Shown here: one piece after another, positions 1-10,429 of the stretch
How the letters are laid out: the number at the start of each line of letters is the position of its first letter
Position numbering within the stretch: position 1 is the stretch's first letter
Source: Pomacea canaliculata
Lineage: Eukaryota; Mollusca; Gastropoda; Architaenioglossa; Ampullariidae
Reading direction: 5' to 3'
Length of the DNA: 64,000 nucleotides
NCBI RefSeq assembly: GCF_003073045.1
Contig: NC_037601.1
Span: forward strand, 10,403,807 to 10,467,806
Notes under the pieces: model-generated
Told to the model about the DNA's origin: nothing
The model's input: the letters and a program-made list of their open reading frames with translations, nothing else
Databases searched by the model: none
Made by a program: the position numbers and the translations under genes

Positions 1-766
1 TCGTTATCGTGAACTATAACAAAATACGGTGAAAGCGAGCCTTTGGAGTCACGTTTTCGATTCTATTCTTCGGGATGTTTTCAAACAGTTTCAGGAGAAA
101 AGCCCGAGCTGCGGACTAAAATTCGCCTAGTCAGGAGCAGTGCAACGGTCGTAAATTTAGTCGGGTACTATACCCTTGCTACGTCCCGACTAAGGACTAC
201 GCCCGAGCAATGCAAACGGGTCCTGGCATGGTCACCCATGTTGGAGAGATCAAAAGTGGTTCACTGGTCCTCTAGGTGGTGTAGAGAGGAGGGTGTGCGC
301 TGTAACCAAGAGGCTGATTCTCCCAACGACAAGCGAGGGAGTTAACTGTGTCCGGCAGCAAGACGTGCGAGGCAGCAGCTGGCAGACCCCACCGTGCCAC
401 CATGGACGTAGATAGGTGGACTGATGTCTGTATGCCGAGACTCACTGTCGGCCTCTTGCGAAGTGATCCGCGGTCAGTTTCGGCGAGCCTCTGGCCGGTC
501 GTACTTCCGGAATAGCAGCGCGAAAATGGAATTTAATGAGACGTTTGATATCAACAATATAATTACCGTAACTGTATTGCTTGTTTGCACGTTTAACCAA
601 ACTGGTATCTATTTAGAACACAAAAGTATTTGCTTCACTAGTCGGAAATCTTTTGTATGAAATAATAAATAATATGTGAATCGCATTTAAACTTCTAGAT
701 CTAGAATCATGAAGTGTTCGCTTATATATGCGTTACCTCGGTCTCTCGCTTTTATATAAAATCGGG
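1..766. other. No recognisable gene
   Basis: I see no coding exon, repeat ends or RNA gene here. Short open frames exist on the plus strand, but none resembles a known family and none has matching splice signals. Confidence 0.4.
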
Positions 767-768
767 TA

Positions 769-1605
769 CAGTGGAACCTCGGTTAACGAACTTAATCCGT
801 TCTGGAAAGCTGTTCGTTATCCGAAATGTTCGTTATCCGAAACAATTTTTTCCATAAGAAATAAAGGAAATAGATTTAATTGGTTCCCAGCCCCTGTTGA
901 CTCGCTAATATTTGAAAGTTACAGGCTATATATATATAGGTATTTGTTTTAATGAGAACAGTTATAATGCAATATGAATGGAGTTAAATAAACATAAAAA
1001 CATTAACGAAAGCATCTAAACATCAGAAAACTTGCCGTTTTGACGGCGTGAGTGGAAGCAGGTGTGGGGAGGAAGGGGTGGAATTACTGCTTTGATTCCC
1101 CCTCTATGAGCACACGTGACATTATAAAATCGGGGGTGACTTCCTTTTTCTGTAGCTTTGATGCTAAAGGACAAAACTTGTCCAGTGTCTGTTCCTTCTG
1201 ACTTTTTTGTAAAACACTTCGGTAATACATCACATATCCGACAGACGCATACACCTTCATACTTTGAAATCATTTCCTTTTACAATTCATTTGTTGGCCG
1301 CTTCCTTGTCATTACCTCGCTACCATTAATTGCTCTTAATCTTCTTTGGAGCCAGGATTGAGGATTATCTTACTAAAATAAAGCAGAACAATCACTAAAT
1401 AAGAAGGATGCGCATAGAAAAGGAACGACTGATCGTAACTGTGTCTCGAGCGCGAATGATGACATGCTGGTCGGTCACGTGTGGTTCACGTGGCTGTTCG
1501 TTATCCGAAATTTTGTTCGCTATCCGAGACAAACTTTTAACGAAATTTTTGTTCGTTAACCGAAATATTCGCTATCCGAGGCGTTCGTTAACCGAGGTTC
1601 CACTG
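769..1605. mobile_element. Nonautonomous mariner/pogo-type DNA transposon
   Basis: The element starts CAGTGGAACCTCGGTTAACG and ends with the reverse complement of that sequence, giving terminal inverted repeats of about 23 bp. A TA dinucleotide flanks each end (767-768 and 1606-1607), which is the target duplication typical of Tc1/mariner/pogo elements. Just inside each end, short units of the type TTCGTTATCCGAAA are repeated; in this group such units often serve as transposase binding sites (inference). The roughly 840-bp body has no transposase frame, so it would have relied on a partner element. Close in style to vertebrate Tigger ends. Confidence 0.85.
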
Positions 1606-1607
1606 TA

Positions 1608-2372
1608 TTTCGCTGTTCTAGGCCTATTCATCTACAACGAGCTTTTAAAAACAATATGAAGAATATTTAATCAATACACTTCTCAAGTAATGTAATGAAT
1701 GACGCGATTATTGATAGCTAAATTTAATTTTTTTTTTTTTAATGGGCATATCCTCGGCTATGTGGACATTGTCGCCTTGTAGTCGCGAACTATAACATGA
1801 ACAGGATAAAGAAGAGCAAGAGGTAAATAAGATTAGTGCCTTTTTTAATGCATTCTTCTTCCAAGTGCCTTGAACAAATCTTGGCTGTCAATAGATTGAA
1901 ACTTGTGTCTGATCACGAACTAATAGACACGTTCGTGGTCTGATCTAGCGGCCTGTAGCATAAATGAGAGCCGCTCGCCACTTGTCTTGATCTGTCGATA
2001 TTCCTGCTCGTGGAAGTGGAACAAAATTTACACCGAACGATTTGATACTTGCAGTTACATTCTACCAGCAGCAGTATCAACCGCCTTTTGTGCGTTTCTT
2101 TATTGATGTTACTCTTGCAGACTTTGCTGACATAGCCATTGAAGTCATTCGCTAAACAATGGTAGGCTTAACCGGAAGTTCTGAGGTCCCGAGCCTCGTT
2201 CTAGCAGTTAAGTGAAAAAAATCGTCTGCCATCGGTCCAGGGGATCTAAGTTCATGGTGCCACCGGTCCAGTGTGGTTGTCTTCAGAACAGCATACAAGT
2301 CATCTCTACTACGAGCATCATTGCTGCATCCCATTGTCTGGGGCAACTGAGGTGGAGCAGTGGCAAGAAATC
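1608..2372. other. No recognisable gene
   Basis: Apart from a T-run near 1727-1740, nothing is identifiable. The stretch runs up to the target site of the hAT element at 2381. Confidence 0.35.
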
Positions 2373-2380
2373 ATCTAGAA

Positions 2381-3387
2381 CAGGGGTGGGCAAACTTTTT
2401 TGTTGCGAGGGCCGCATTGCAGGGTCATGACTAGTCCGAGGGCCGCACCTTGTAATTGAATACAAAAACGACGTAAAATCGCCAAATTGTAAACAAACGC
2501 ATTTATTTAATAATGAACACATGAAATATGTAACACTGTAGGAATAAATATAAAACCAGAATGAACAATTAAGCACACACAATTTAATGAGAAAAATGTT
2601 TTTGAATACAATTTTGCTGAACAATTCTTTTAAAATTTGGCTCAAAATTACTGGTAGATACTCTCATAACTGACTGCAAGTTTGCATCTGAAAGCAATGA
2701 CCTGTTCTTTGACTTGTTTATATTCATGCAGGAAAAACTTTGCTCACAGATGTAACTTGAACCAAATGTTGAAAATAGCTGGGCAGCAAATACTCTTAAA
2801 CAAGGAAATGATTTGTTGGAGAGGCACTTATAAAACTCAACCAGTGACAGGGAATAAAACCTTTCCTTCAATGCATGATCTGATTGAAGGTGTATCAGTT
2901 TAAGTTGTAATTCATCAGGTGCATCATCAACATGAACAGAAAAAGGACATGATAATATGTTGAATTTTGATTCCATCTCCTTAAAATCCACAAATCTTCT
3001 TTGAAACTCTTCATTCAAACTGTCCAACTGTGCTCTAAATTTTACATGCAAGTGAGCAGGTACTTTTGCCTTTGATAACAAAGAAAAATCTGTGAACTTC
3101 CCTTCACTTGCCTGCCTTGAAAATAAAGATAACATTCCCGCACTGTCTGGTCATGACCTTCCTAAGTTGGTCAGGCCGCTTCGTAACTCGTGTAACAAAG
3201 GGTCCACTGGCTACCGGCGAGACAGTTCAAGGCCGGCCATTACGTACGCAGCAGGCGTGGGAAGGGGCTAAGCGTAACTTGTTTTCGGTAATATTTTTTT
3301 TGTGTGTTGCCAAAGGGCTTCTGCGGGCCGCAGAGAACCACTTGGCGGGCCGCATGCGGCCCGCGGGCCGCTATTTGCCCACCCCTG
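2381..3387 (-). mobile_element. hAT DNA transposon with perfect 8-bp target duplication
   Basis: The ends are CAGGGGTGGGCAAACTTTTT and its near-perfect inverse, flanked by identical 8-bp copies of ATCTAGAA at 2373-2380 and 3388-3395. Eight-base target duplication with CAGGG...CCCTG ends is diagnostic for the hAT superfamily. GGCCGC-rich subterminal repeats lie inside both ends. The element is about 1 kb and keeps only the C-terminal part of a transposase gene on the minus strand, so it looks like an internally deleted copy. Confidence 0.92.
2584..3135 (-). pseudogene. hAT transposase, C-terminal fragment (GTF2IRD2/ZBED5-like)
   Basis: An open frame of 183 codons within the hAT element at 2381-3387. 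It shows the hAT C-terminal dimerisation pattern: LVEFYKCL, then FPCLRVFAAQLFSTFGSSY, then CEQSFSCMNINKSKNRSLLS and a NLQSVMRV segment. This matches the end of Charlie-type transposases, the group that gave rise to vertebrate GTF2IRD2 and ZBED5. The BED zinc finger and the N-terminal catalytic part are absent, so it cannot be a working transposase. The family assignment rests on motif resemblance only. Confidence 0.85.
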
Positions 3388-3395
3388 ATCTAGAA

Positions 3396-4438
3396 GACCA
3401 GGTGCATGCAGGCAGCTGCACTCATCTTCAGGAAACAACGGGCGAGGTAGCCGAGCGGTACTATCAGTGCCAAGGAACAGGGACAGTTCGTGTTTGAGGG
3501 AGACCTACTATATTCCAAGACTGTGAATTGTGGGTCAGGAACGGACCGCGTGTCCGGACATATGTGCAGGTACTGACGTAAGACCAAATTATCTCATAAA
3601 TTCATTATTCTGTAATTGCTTTCATGTCAACCTAATTTGCTTTTCTGTTTTAATTATAATCTTTTACGTTGTACACTGTCTTGTCAGTTGTGTTGTGTTT
3701 GCGCACGCGGGTGAGTGTGACTGTTAGTCAGCACGCGTGCAGACGTGCGTACAGGCGGGTGACTGTGTGTGAGGGCGAAAGCCGGGTGGAGCGAGCCAGC
3801 TAAAGAGACCCCTTTCCCCTCGGGCGAGTCAGGCCCAGCCTTCCCCCCGCCTCGTTACGTCACATGCTACAAGAACCATTGCCAAGACATTGAGTTTGAA
3901 TAGTGTGTAATAGATATAGTGGATTTTTGTGATTGTGTTAGAGGAGACATTGCCAAGACAGTGAGTTTTATTAATGTGCAAGGAGTTCAGTGCACTTGGT
4001 AGATGTTGTAGAAAATATGTTTCTACATTTGTGGCATTTTGTGTAGTTAGTGGATTTAGTGTGCTAGTCGGGTGGGGGTAAGGTGGTTACAGTCATTAAA
4101 GCAGTGAACTGGTCAAGCTGGCGGCATATCGGCCCGACTGGCGCGCCAAATGTCTGGCCGCCCATTCATCACCAGGGGCCAAGTCGAAGCTAACGACAAC
4201 ACCTGACGTAAGCGGCCGCGAGTCGACCATGGCCAGAGGGAGACAACCGGGTAACAGCCCGACCTCTCTTTGTCCAGCTGAAGGTCGGGGACCGCCTGAG
4301 GCGAGCAACGCCCCTTACACCTGCGTCCAGACCCTTGCTACACCTCCAAGGCCAACGGGAGGAAGTTACGCCACCGGAAGAAGGAACCAAGTCTGGCGAG
4401 GGGCAGAGAACGTCACTTCTCCAAGTAGCGAGCTGAGA
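3396..4438. other. GC-rich stretch, no gene recognised
   Basis: A direct repeat of CATTGCCAAGACA followed by TGAGTTT occurs at about 3878-3897 and 3948-3967, a spacing of about 70 bp. GTAGCCGAGCGGT near 3447 resembles a tRNA A-box, but no B-box follows. The stretch becomes GC-rich toward the Harbinger end at 4439. I cannot assign it. Confidence 0.3.
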
Positions 4439-4650
4439 CGTGTTGCATAGGCGTAGCGAATCGAGCGAAGCTAGCCAATCTAGCCGGAAGCGTAAAAAGC
4501 GCGCCCCCTACAAGCTAGCGAACCTACCCTGCGTACCGCAACGCGGGCGCACGCGCCTACGACGGGCGGGCCGTATCGCAGGGAAATTTGAGTGAGCGCA
4601 CGCGGGCGCACGCGTACTTGCTTGAGAGGTACTACGCCACGGGCGCAAAG

Positions 4651-4716
4651 ATGGCCGCCATGGTTGTAAAGTTTAGACGTGTAGATGATATTTACGGTGG
4701 ATCTTCTAATAAATAA
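4651..4716 (+). pseudogene. First exon of Harbinger SANT gene, relic in nested element
   Basis: A 21-codon frame beginning MAAMVVKFRRVDD. It resembles the start of the larger element's SANT gene (MADIVVGFKFADE) in the same place and orientation relative to the left end. The frame ends after 21 residues and the DNA-binding domain is missing. Confidence 0.55.
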
Positions 4717-4926
4717 GTATTTTTCAACAGATAGATATATGCAACGACAAAGAAGGATATTTAAAGTTCAGATTTTATCGTCATGTCTTTCTAGAGATGG
4801 TAGATGAATTTGCCTTCGACCTTGAAACTTCGAATCGGGACGACAACAACAGAAAGTCTACTAATCGTTTGTTTTTACGTTATATGCTTGACTACCGCAT
4901 TGTTCTTTCCACATAATCTTTAATTC

Positions 4927-5076
4927 TCATGGACTTTTTCCTCTTTTAGTTCCGAAATGAATGCCACTAAAAGTATATTGTTTGGCGCTGCAATAGATTG
5001 CTTCTATTAATTCGTCGTCGTTGTCAAATATGCCCATAAACAAAATTATATTTTCTACCTCGCTGTCAGCCGCCAT
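4927..5076 (-). pseudogene. Harbinger transposase N-terminus, relic in nested element
   Basis: A 49-codon minus-strand frame starting MAADSEVENIILFMGIFDND, acidic near its beginning. Its position at the right end facing inward matches the transposase gene of the larger element. The start at 5076 is preferred to an in-frame ATG at 5121 because the latter lies in the subterminal repeat. No catalytic residues remain. Confidence 0.5.
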
Positions 5077-5239
5077 TTTAACAGGCGCCCACGGTGGGCG
5101 AAGGGTATCACAGGCTCTCACAGGCGTGAGTGAGCGCCCGCGGGCATCCGCGGTGAGCGCCCGCGTTACGGTACGCAGGGCTAGACCCCTAGCGTAGCAA
5201 AGCTAGCGGCCTTTGGAGGTCCTACGCTTGCTATTCAAA

Positions 5240-7011
5240 ATGGCCGACATTGTTGTCGGTTTCAAGTTTGCAGATGAGAGTTTCTTTGATGCTCCCGTTA
5301 AAAAGGAATATTGGACCGGATACAAAGTGGTAAGTATCTTTTAATGATAAGTGATAAAAATACTCTATTATTTATGTGGAAACATATATTTATTTGTGTA
5401 GCGGGAGCAATTTTAGACAATGTGTAGTCGGATTGGCGTTTGCCGAGTACGAGCTTCACGATTAAGGCCGTGTACAAAGTGGTGTCTTTTAACGATTGCT
5501 ATTTAAAATACCCTATTTTCAAGGTTGACAAAATATTCACATGTTTAGCGAGAGTAATTTTATAACAACTTGTAGCCCCGACAGTATCCTCCAATCTGCA
5601 GTCTCTGCGTGTACCGGCCTCTTGTGTGTGTGTTTTAATTTTCTGCTTTCTAGTTCCAAAATTTATTATCTCAAGTTATGAAAAGGCTGAAGGTGGTGAT
5701 AAAGGTAATTTTTCAGTGTTATAAATGCCATGAAGAGCTGTTATAATGGAAGGCTTTAATGATTTTCACAAATAACCCAGCTATGAAAATATTGTGCACA
5801 TTATTGAACTATCCTTCCAACAGAATAAAATAGTACAACTACCCTATTCTTTGATGTTTAGAATCAAAGCTTTAAGTTTGAATCTGATACTGTTGCATTT
5901 ACTAAACATATCACTATGTTATTCTGGTTTTTATTTTCCTGTTTTTATTCCTGATTAATTGATTTCATATTTTAACAGAAATGAATGTGGGAAATCAATG
6001 GACCAAGGGGGCAGTACTTTTCCTCATGGACACTTATGCCGAACATAAGGAACGATTTGCAATTCCAACTTGAAAATAGAGGTATGGAAGAGGATTGCTT
6101 TGGAAATGGCAGCCTCAGGATGCCACTTTGCTCCAGCAGCACTTGAGAAAAAAATGGAGCAATATGAAAATATGGTGAGTTCCTACAAAATCATTGGGCT
6201 TTCTGTCTTAGAGTGCAACATTTTTCCATAGATCTGAGAAACAAAACATCACAGGTTTTTAAGGTTGTGCAAGTTCTTATTTATTTGTTACCACAATTCA
6301 TTCATTTAACCTGTAAACAAGACCCACCAGTATCAACCAAGCTTTAGTATAGATTTTTTGGTAGCCGTGTGAAATTAGTCTGGATACATAATGATATGTA
6401 AGCATGTTTGGTACTTGTATCCCAACAGGTACAAAGCTATATTAGATTTCAACAAGAAAACGGGCCAGGGAAGATCACGATGGAATTTCTATTCCAGAAT
6501 GGCTGAAATCTTGGAAGGAGACCCTTCGTTCATCTCACCACTGACATCATCATCACTGGGGAGTGTAAAAGGTGAGTGAACCATTTATAACATAAATAAG
6601 CAAGTAAAGCATAATTTTAGTATAGCCATATTTAGTAAAACATTTGACAGTTCAAGTATTAATTGTTTAATGCTTCTTTTCCTACAGGTATTTGGGGAGG
6701 GTAGTGACAAAAGTCTGTTCTGCCACAAAGAGATGAGTCTAGATATGTAAAAAGCTCAGTTAGGAACTCTTTGTATTCATGCACTGTTCCAGCAAGAGCA
6801 GTTACCATGGGCATACAGGCTAGACATATTTGGGTTTTCCATGCCCATATATTGGTCATAATTCATTAATATTTATTTTTCAGTAAACACTCTCTCCGAG
6901 ATCTCCAATACCCAGCAATGTGCCACCCCTACAAAGAAGCAAGAACAGCAAGGAATGTCTCAGGAGACTCCTCACCTCTCCCAGTATCGGTTATTAGTAC
7001 GACCCTACTGA
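5240..7011 (+). pseudogene. Harbinger-encoded Myb/SANT-like DNA-binding protein
   Basis: Exons inferred: 5240-5329, perhaps 5654-5704, 5979-6174, 6429-6571 and 6884-7011, all bordered by AG and GT. Exon 3 has W-T-K-G-A-V-L-F-L-M-D-T-Y and, in another frame, EVWKRIALEMAASG and C-x-F-AP-AALEKKMEQYENM. Exon 4 continues YKAILDFNKKTGQGRSRW and ends in an Ser/Thr-rich tail. This is the trihelix (Myb/SANT-like) domain of the accessory protein that binds Harbinger ends and carries the transposase into the nucleus (family knowledge). A stop/frame change occurs in exon 3 near 6075, and exon phases disagree before exon 4, so the gene seems decayed. TGA at 7009-7011 overlaps an AATAAA at 7011-7016. Confidence 0.72.
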
Positions 7012-7340
7012 ATAAAGGATATTGTCACTGTCTTGATTTTAGTACTAAATAAAAAAACTTACACGCCCTTACAAATGTCTTTTTTTTTTTTCACTGTGAC
7101 TTTTAAAAACCAAAAAATCCTGATTTACCTGATAATCATGTACACAATGAAGCACACTTGTTTCTACCATGAATTAGTAAAATCAAATGAAAATTTATTA
7201 TATGATAAACACATTACATGATAATCAAATGAGAAATTATAACTGGAAAAGTGTTGCATCAAAGCTAAACACAAAAAGTGACACTCTAGTTCATTTGAAA
7301 AGCACAGAACATGACATGAATCTGGTGACAAAGCAAATTA

Positions 7341-7810
7341 TTAAGGATGGTGACAGGAATTAAACACATGCACACTCCTCAATTTACACGAATAAAAACA
7401 AATCATAGTGGTGATGCAAATGCAAGAGATATGTATAAAAAATTCAAATTATGCAATGGAAATAATAAAGGTTGCTGGGAGAGAACTGTACACAGTGATG
7501 AAAAAATACACAGCCATATGGTGTATGACAATACTTTGCTGCTGCTGTGTCAACTTCAGTATGTAGACAACATATAAGCACAACTGCAAAATCACACCAA
7601 TCATAAATATAAATGCACATATATATGCACAGGGTGGACAACTTATTAATGATGGTGACACAAAGACATGTAGACCTCAATTTGCATGGGGAAAGAAATT
7701 ATGGGTGTTGATACAAATGCAAGCGATATTTATGCAAAATATTCAAATTATATAATGAAATAATAAATGTTGGTGGAAGAGAAAAGCAGACACCGATGAT
7801 GGATGCTTTG
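7341..7810. repeat. Diverged tandem duplication inside Harbinger element
   Basis: Two related units, about 7341-7510 and 7645-7805, share runs such as TGCAAATGCAAG, GATATxTAT, ATTCAAATTAT and GAAATAATAAA in order. The offset is about 304 bp. They occupy the part of the element where the transposase catalytic exons should be. Confidence 0.65.
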
Positions 7811-7859
7811 CTATAGACGTGGTATGGCAAATATAGGTGAATATATTCTGGAGGGTGAT

Positions 7860-8392
7860 TTTGGTGCCAGTAACCACAAGATGGCAAGCAGGTTTGTTCT
7901 ATTGTTGAACCACGTTGCTGTGGCAGATGAGGCTCAATCCAAGCCTGGAGAGCCTGAAAAATTTCACAAAAGATCTCTATGAAAGTTTGTGTTTATTGTG
8001 TGTGTGAGCATTATTATAGATATGTGTAGTGGATACATTTATGCATATATATATATCTTGGACGTTCACATTCCTTAAAATTGATTTTGGCATTTATATT
8101 TATATTTCATTAAGTTTATTACATTTTACTTTATTTTATTACGTTAACTTACATCAAAGGCGTCCGGCAACATTCGAAGTGAGATTTGAACTGGTATGTC
8201 GAGTATCCTGGAACGATGTCTTCGACGAAACCGATCATGTGGGCATTGGAATTTTTATTATTGTCCTGATTTACTTTCAGTGGACAGGTGGGCCGCAAGC
8301 TCGATATTTATTTGCGACGGCTTGGCTACAGCACGGCGGGGTGTAGCTTGCAAAACAAAGACTTCACTCAAACCTCGCCTTAAGTCGGCCAT
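7860..8392 (-). pseudogene. Harbinger transposase, N-terminal relic
   Basis: A first exon can be read from ATG at 8392 to a GTAAGT donor at 8151, starting MADLRRGLSEVFVLQ; the residues GFVEDIVPGYSTYQFKSHF near its end are in a different frame, so at least one frame change is present. A second block at 7860-7960 gives LQAWIEPHLPQQRG and, in another frame, NLLAILWLLAPKSP. The latter matches the conserved L-A-x-x-L-W-x-L-A segment of Harbinger DDE transposases. The DDE catalytic exons are not seen. Opposite orientation to the SANT gene, as expected for the family. Confidence 0.65.
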
Positions 8393-8504
8393 CTTGAAAC
8401 TCTGGCTTCCGGCTACACTGCGTTGCACAGGGACCGCTAGCTTTCGCTAACCGCTAGATTCGCTAGGCTAGCTTCGCTCGATTCGCTACGTGCTATGCAA
8501 CACG

Positions 8505-9334
8505 CCACTGGTGAGCGGCCGCTGAGAGTCCGTCTTAGAGATCATAGAAGACGTTAACGTCCACGTGGGGGACTGAACTGTGATGTGTGAATTTGGATAA
8601 GCAGGAATTTGTGAACTCTCGTTGAAGTCTACATAGGACTGAACTGTAACCTGTGAATAGTGAGCAGTGGAGTTATTATCAAGAAGAAACACCAGAGATA
8701 AGTTTTAAGATATACTTGTAACCAATCTTTTATCTAGTTTTGTGTATATATATATGTACATCTTTTCTTTCATTATATTCGTTATTCATGTTAAAACGTG
8801 TATTTTGAGGAGTGTTTTGGAGTGCGCGTGTGGACGCATGCTGGACGGGTGCATGCGAGTGTAGATTAATCATTGCGCGCCGGGCCCCACACGTGGCAGT
8901 CCATTACAGATGTGTTAGTCGAAAGGAAGAGCCATTGTGATAGTGACTGTGTTTTCATAGTTAGGATTTTCTTTACTTTGTTTTTATTAATAAACGTAGG
9001 CAGACTCGTATAGGCAAATTATTTTGTTTTATTGAGAGAAAGAACGCGCAATTGTCTGACTCCGCTGGTGAGCTCGAGAGAGTGTGAGGGAGAGACACTA
9101 GCGGTGTCGTGACACTCTGTTTCTTAGTTCCGTCACCTTTGTCGTCCGGTCCTGGTTCGTGTGGCGTGTGCTCAACGAGACAGCTCGGACTGTGGACAAG
9201 CAGATTGTCCCTGTATATGTCGGACGGACAATGAAGTGGTCAGCGCGAGAGCGTCGCGTAAAGCCACAAAAACTGAAGGAGACGGTGTAAACAGAGTACA
9301 CTGTGTTCTAGGCTTAACATTAGGCCTCAGGGTC
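8505..9334. other. No gene; short internal direct repeat
   Basis: A motif GGACTGAACTGTxA followed by TGTGAAT appears at about 8570-8592 and 8637-8658. ACTGAACTGTGAACTGTG near 63634 is similar, suggesting an interspersed repeat that may belong with the shared repeat beginning at 9335. No open reading frame of note. Confidence 0.35.
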
Positions 9335-9600
9335 TCAGGTGAAAAAAACTCTGACAGTACTGTGCCGCAGTGTGCGCGGGTGTTTTTTTTTAAATGTCCC
9401 TACTATAACATCTCTCATCATCTCTTACTTGGGTGTGGGGTAGCCCCCTGTTTTCGTGCAAGTGTCTGTCTTCGTAGATGTATTTTCTCATTTATTTTTA
9501 TTTTTATCTACATGTGATTAAACTCTTTATTCGTACCGTTCATTTCTTCTTTGTTGTGGTCTACGTTCATCAAAGGTTCGATAGGTAAGTCATGTCCCTC
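9335..9600 (+). repeat. Interspersed repeat shared with 63715-64000
   Basis: Both copies run ACTGT-GTGCCG-GTGTGCGC, then TTTTCxTGCxAGT, then GATTAAACT-CTT-TTTAT, then CGTTCATTTCxTCTTTGTTG, and finish with TTCGAYAGGTAAGTCATGTC. They are collinear and diverged. The layout (pyrimidine-rich tract, then AG/GTAAGT) could be the transcribed end of a retroelement or a repeated leader. I cannot name the family. Confidence 0.6.
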
Positions 9601-9854
9601 GTCTAGCTGAGCGAGTGGGTGTGTTCGTGCCGGTTGTGTGAACGGTTGCGAGTGTGCATACGGTGACGCTGGGGGCGATATGCGACAGTGGTGCTACTCC
9701 TTTTTAACCTCCTCCCCTTTTCCGTTTATTGCTACTTCCCAACTCGTCTTTCTCTGCTGAATCAAGACATTACTAGTTCTTGTTACCTGATTCCTTTTAA
9801 TGTTTTCTGAGTGTCTTTTATTAATCATCAGTTATTTATCTTTTCTTTCCTTCA

Positions 9855-9950
9855 TATGTTGTCCATGTCTCAAGTGATAAGAGCACGACGCTCCTTACCA
9901 GCCTGAGTATGCGCTACACAAATCAAGCAATTTTTATATCATTATAATCA
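9855..9950 (+). repeat. L2-type LINE 3' end fragment
   Basis: The stretch reading ATATGTTGTCCATGT, then AAGAGCACGACGCTCCTTA, then GAGTATGCGCTACACAAA matches the 3' untranslated ends at 54800-54910 (plus) and 43320-43400 (minus). The hairpin-like CTCCTTAGGAGTG type segment before a gcgctttacaaat motif is shared by all three copies. Confidence 0.6.
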
Positions 9951-10083
9951 CCTTTGTATGTTTAGGCGGGTAAATTAAGGCCTATTTTCACGCTGCAATG
10001 TTCGGCACTTAGCAGGGTTAGCAGCCCTGCAAGGCCTTAGCGAGTTGTGCACACGGCACGCAGAAAGGCCTTGTCACTAGGTT

Positions 10084-10253
10084 TCGGACCTCGATAAGTC
10101 GAACTCAAAGGGACCCGAAAAAAATTCGACTTACGGAGTTTTTGAGTTAGGAAAATGGCGTAATAGGCGCAGGTATTTGGCTGGGAACTAACAATTAATT
10201 CGATATAGGGAGGTTTTCGACTTAGGGAAGGTCGACTTATCGAGGTCCGACTG
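10084..10253. mobile_element. Short mariner-type MITE
   Basis: The left part is CGGACCTCGATAAGTCGAAC and the right end is its inverse, finishing CGAGGTCCGACTG followed by TA. The internal halves (GGGACCCGAAAAAAATTCGAC... and GGAGGTTTTCGACTTAGGG) match the copies at 11244-11703 and 39599. The extreme left nucleotides have diverged. At 170 bp it is a compact nonautonomous member. Confidence 0.75.
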
Positions 10254-10429
10254 TAGCACGCGTTTCTATTTTCTCGCTAGGCCGACCTACGATGTAGAGC
10301 TGAAGCCAATCGGAATGCTTGAACACAGTAGGCTTCCTTTTACCTCCACATTGTAAACAATGGCGATGTGGTCGGAGGAGAGCTGTGTGCTCATGATTTC
10401 TCTTTGGGAGAATTATCCGTGTCTGTTCG

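Larger units (their letters stand above)
4527..5180. mobile_element. Nested Harbinger-type deletion derivative
   Basis: The ends are CCCTGCGTACCGCAACGCGG and its inverse (one mismatch over 20 bp), flanked by CTA on both sides (4524-4526 and 5181-5183), fitting the 3-bp duplication of Harbinger elements. The 654-bp element sits in the left arm of the larger Harbinger element. It retains the beginning of two genes facing inward: a short plus-strand frame at 4651 similar to exon 1 of the SANT gene, and a minus-strand frame at 5076. It looks like an autonomous relative that lost its middle. Confidence 0.82.
4439..8504. mobile_element. PIF/Harbinger DNA transposon, decayed, about 4.1 kb
   Basis: Inverted termini are CGTGTTGCATAG followed by GTAGCGAATCGAGCGAAGCT at the left, and the inverse at 8465-8504. 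The subterminal DNA repeats CTAGCG/CGCTAG many times. Inside are the two genes characteristic of PIF/Harbinger elements, pointing toward each other: a Myb/SANT-like DNA-binding gene on plus (5240-7011) and remnants of the nuclease-type transposase on minus (7860-8392). The catalytic part of the transposase is not visible. A second Harbinger-like element (4527-5180) is inserted near the left end. I could not identify a clean 3-bp target duplication. Confidence 0.85.

Noticed and set aside
3440-3490. tRNA-like A-box GTAGCCGAGCGGT
   Set aside because: No B-box or cloverleaf can be drawn downstream, so no tRNA or SINE call.
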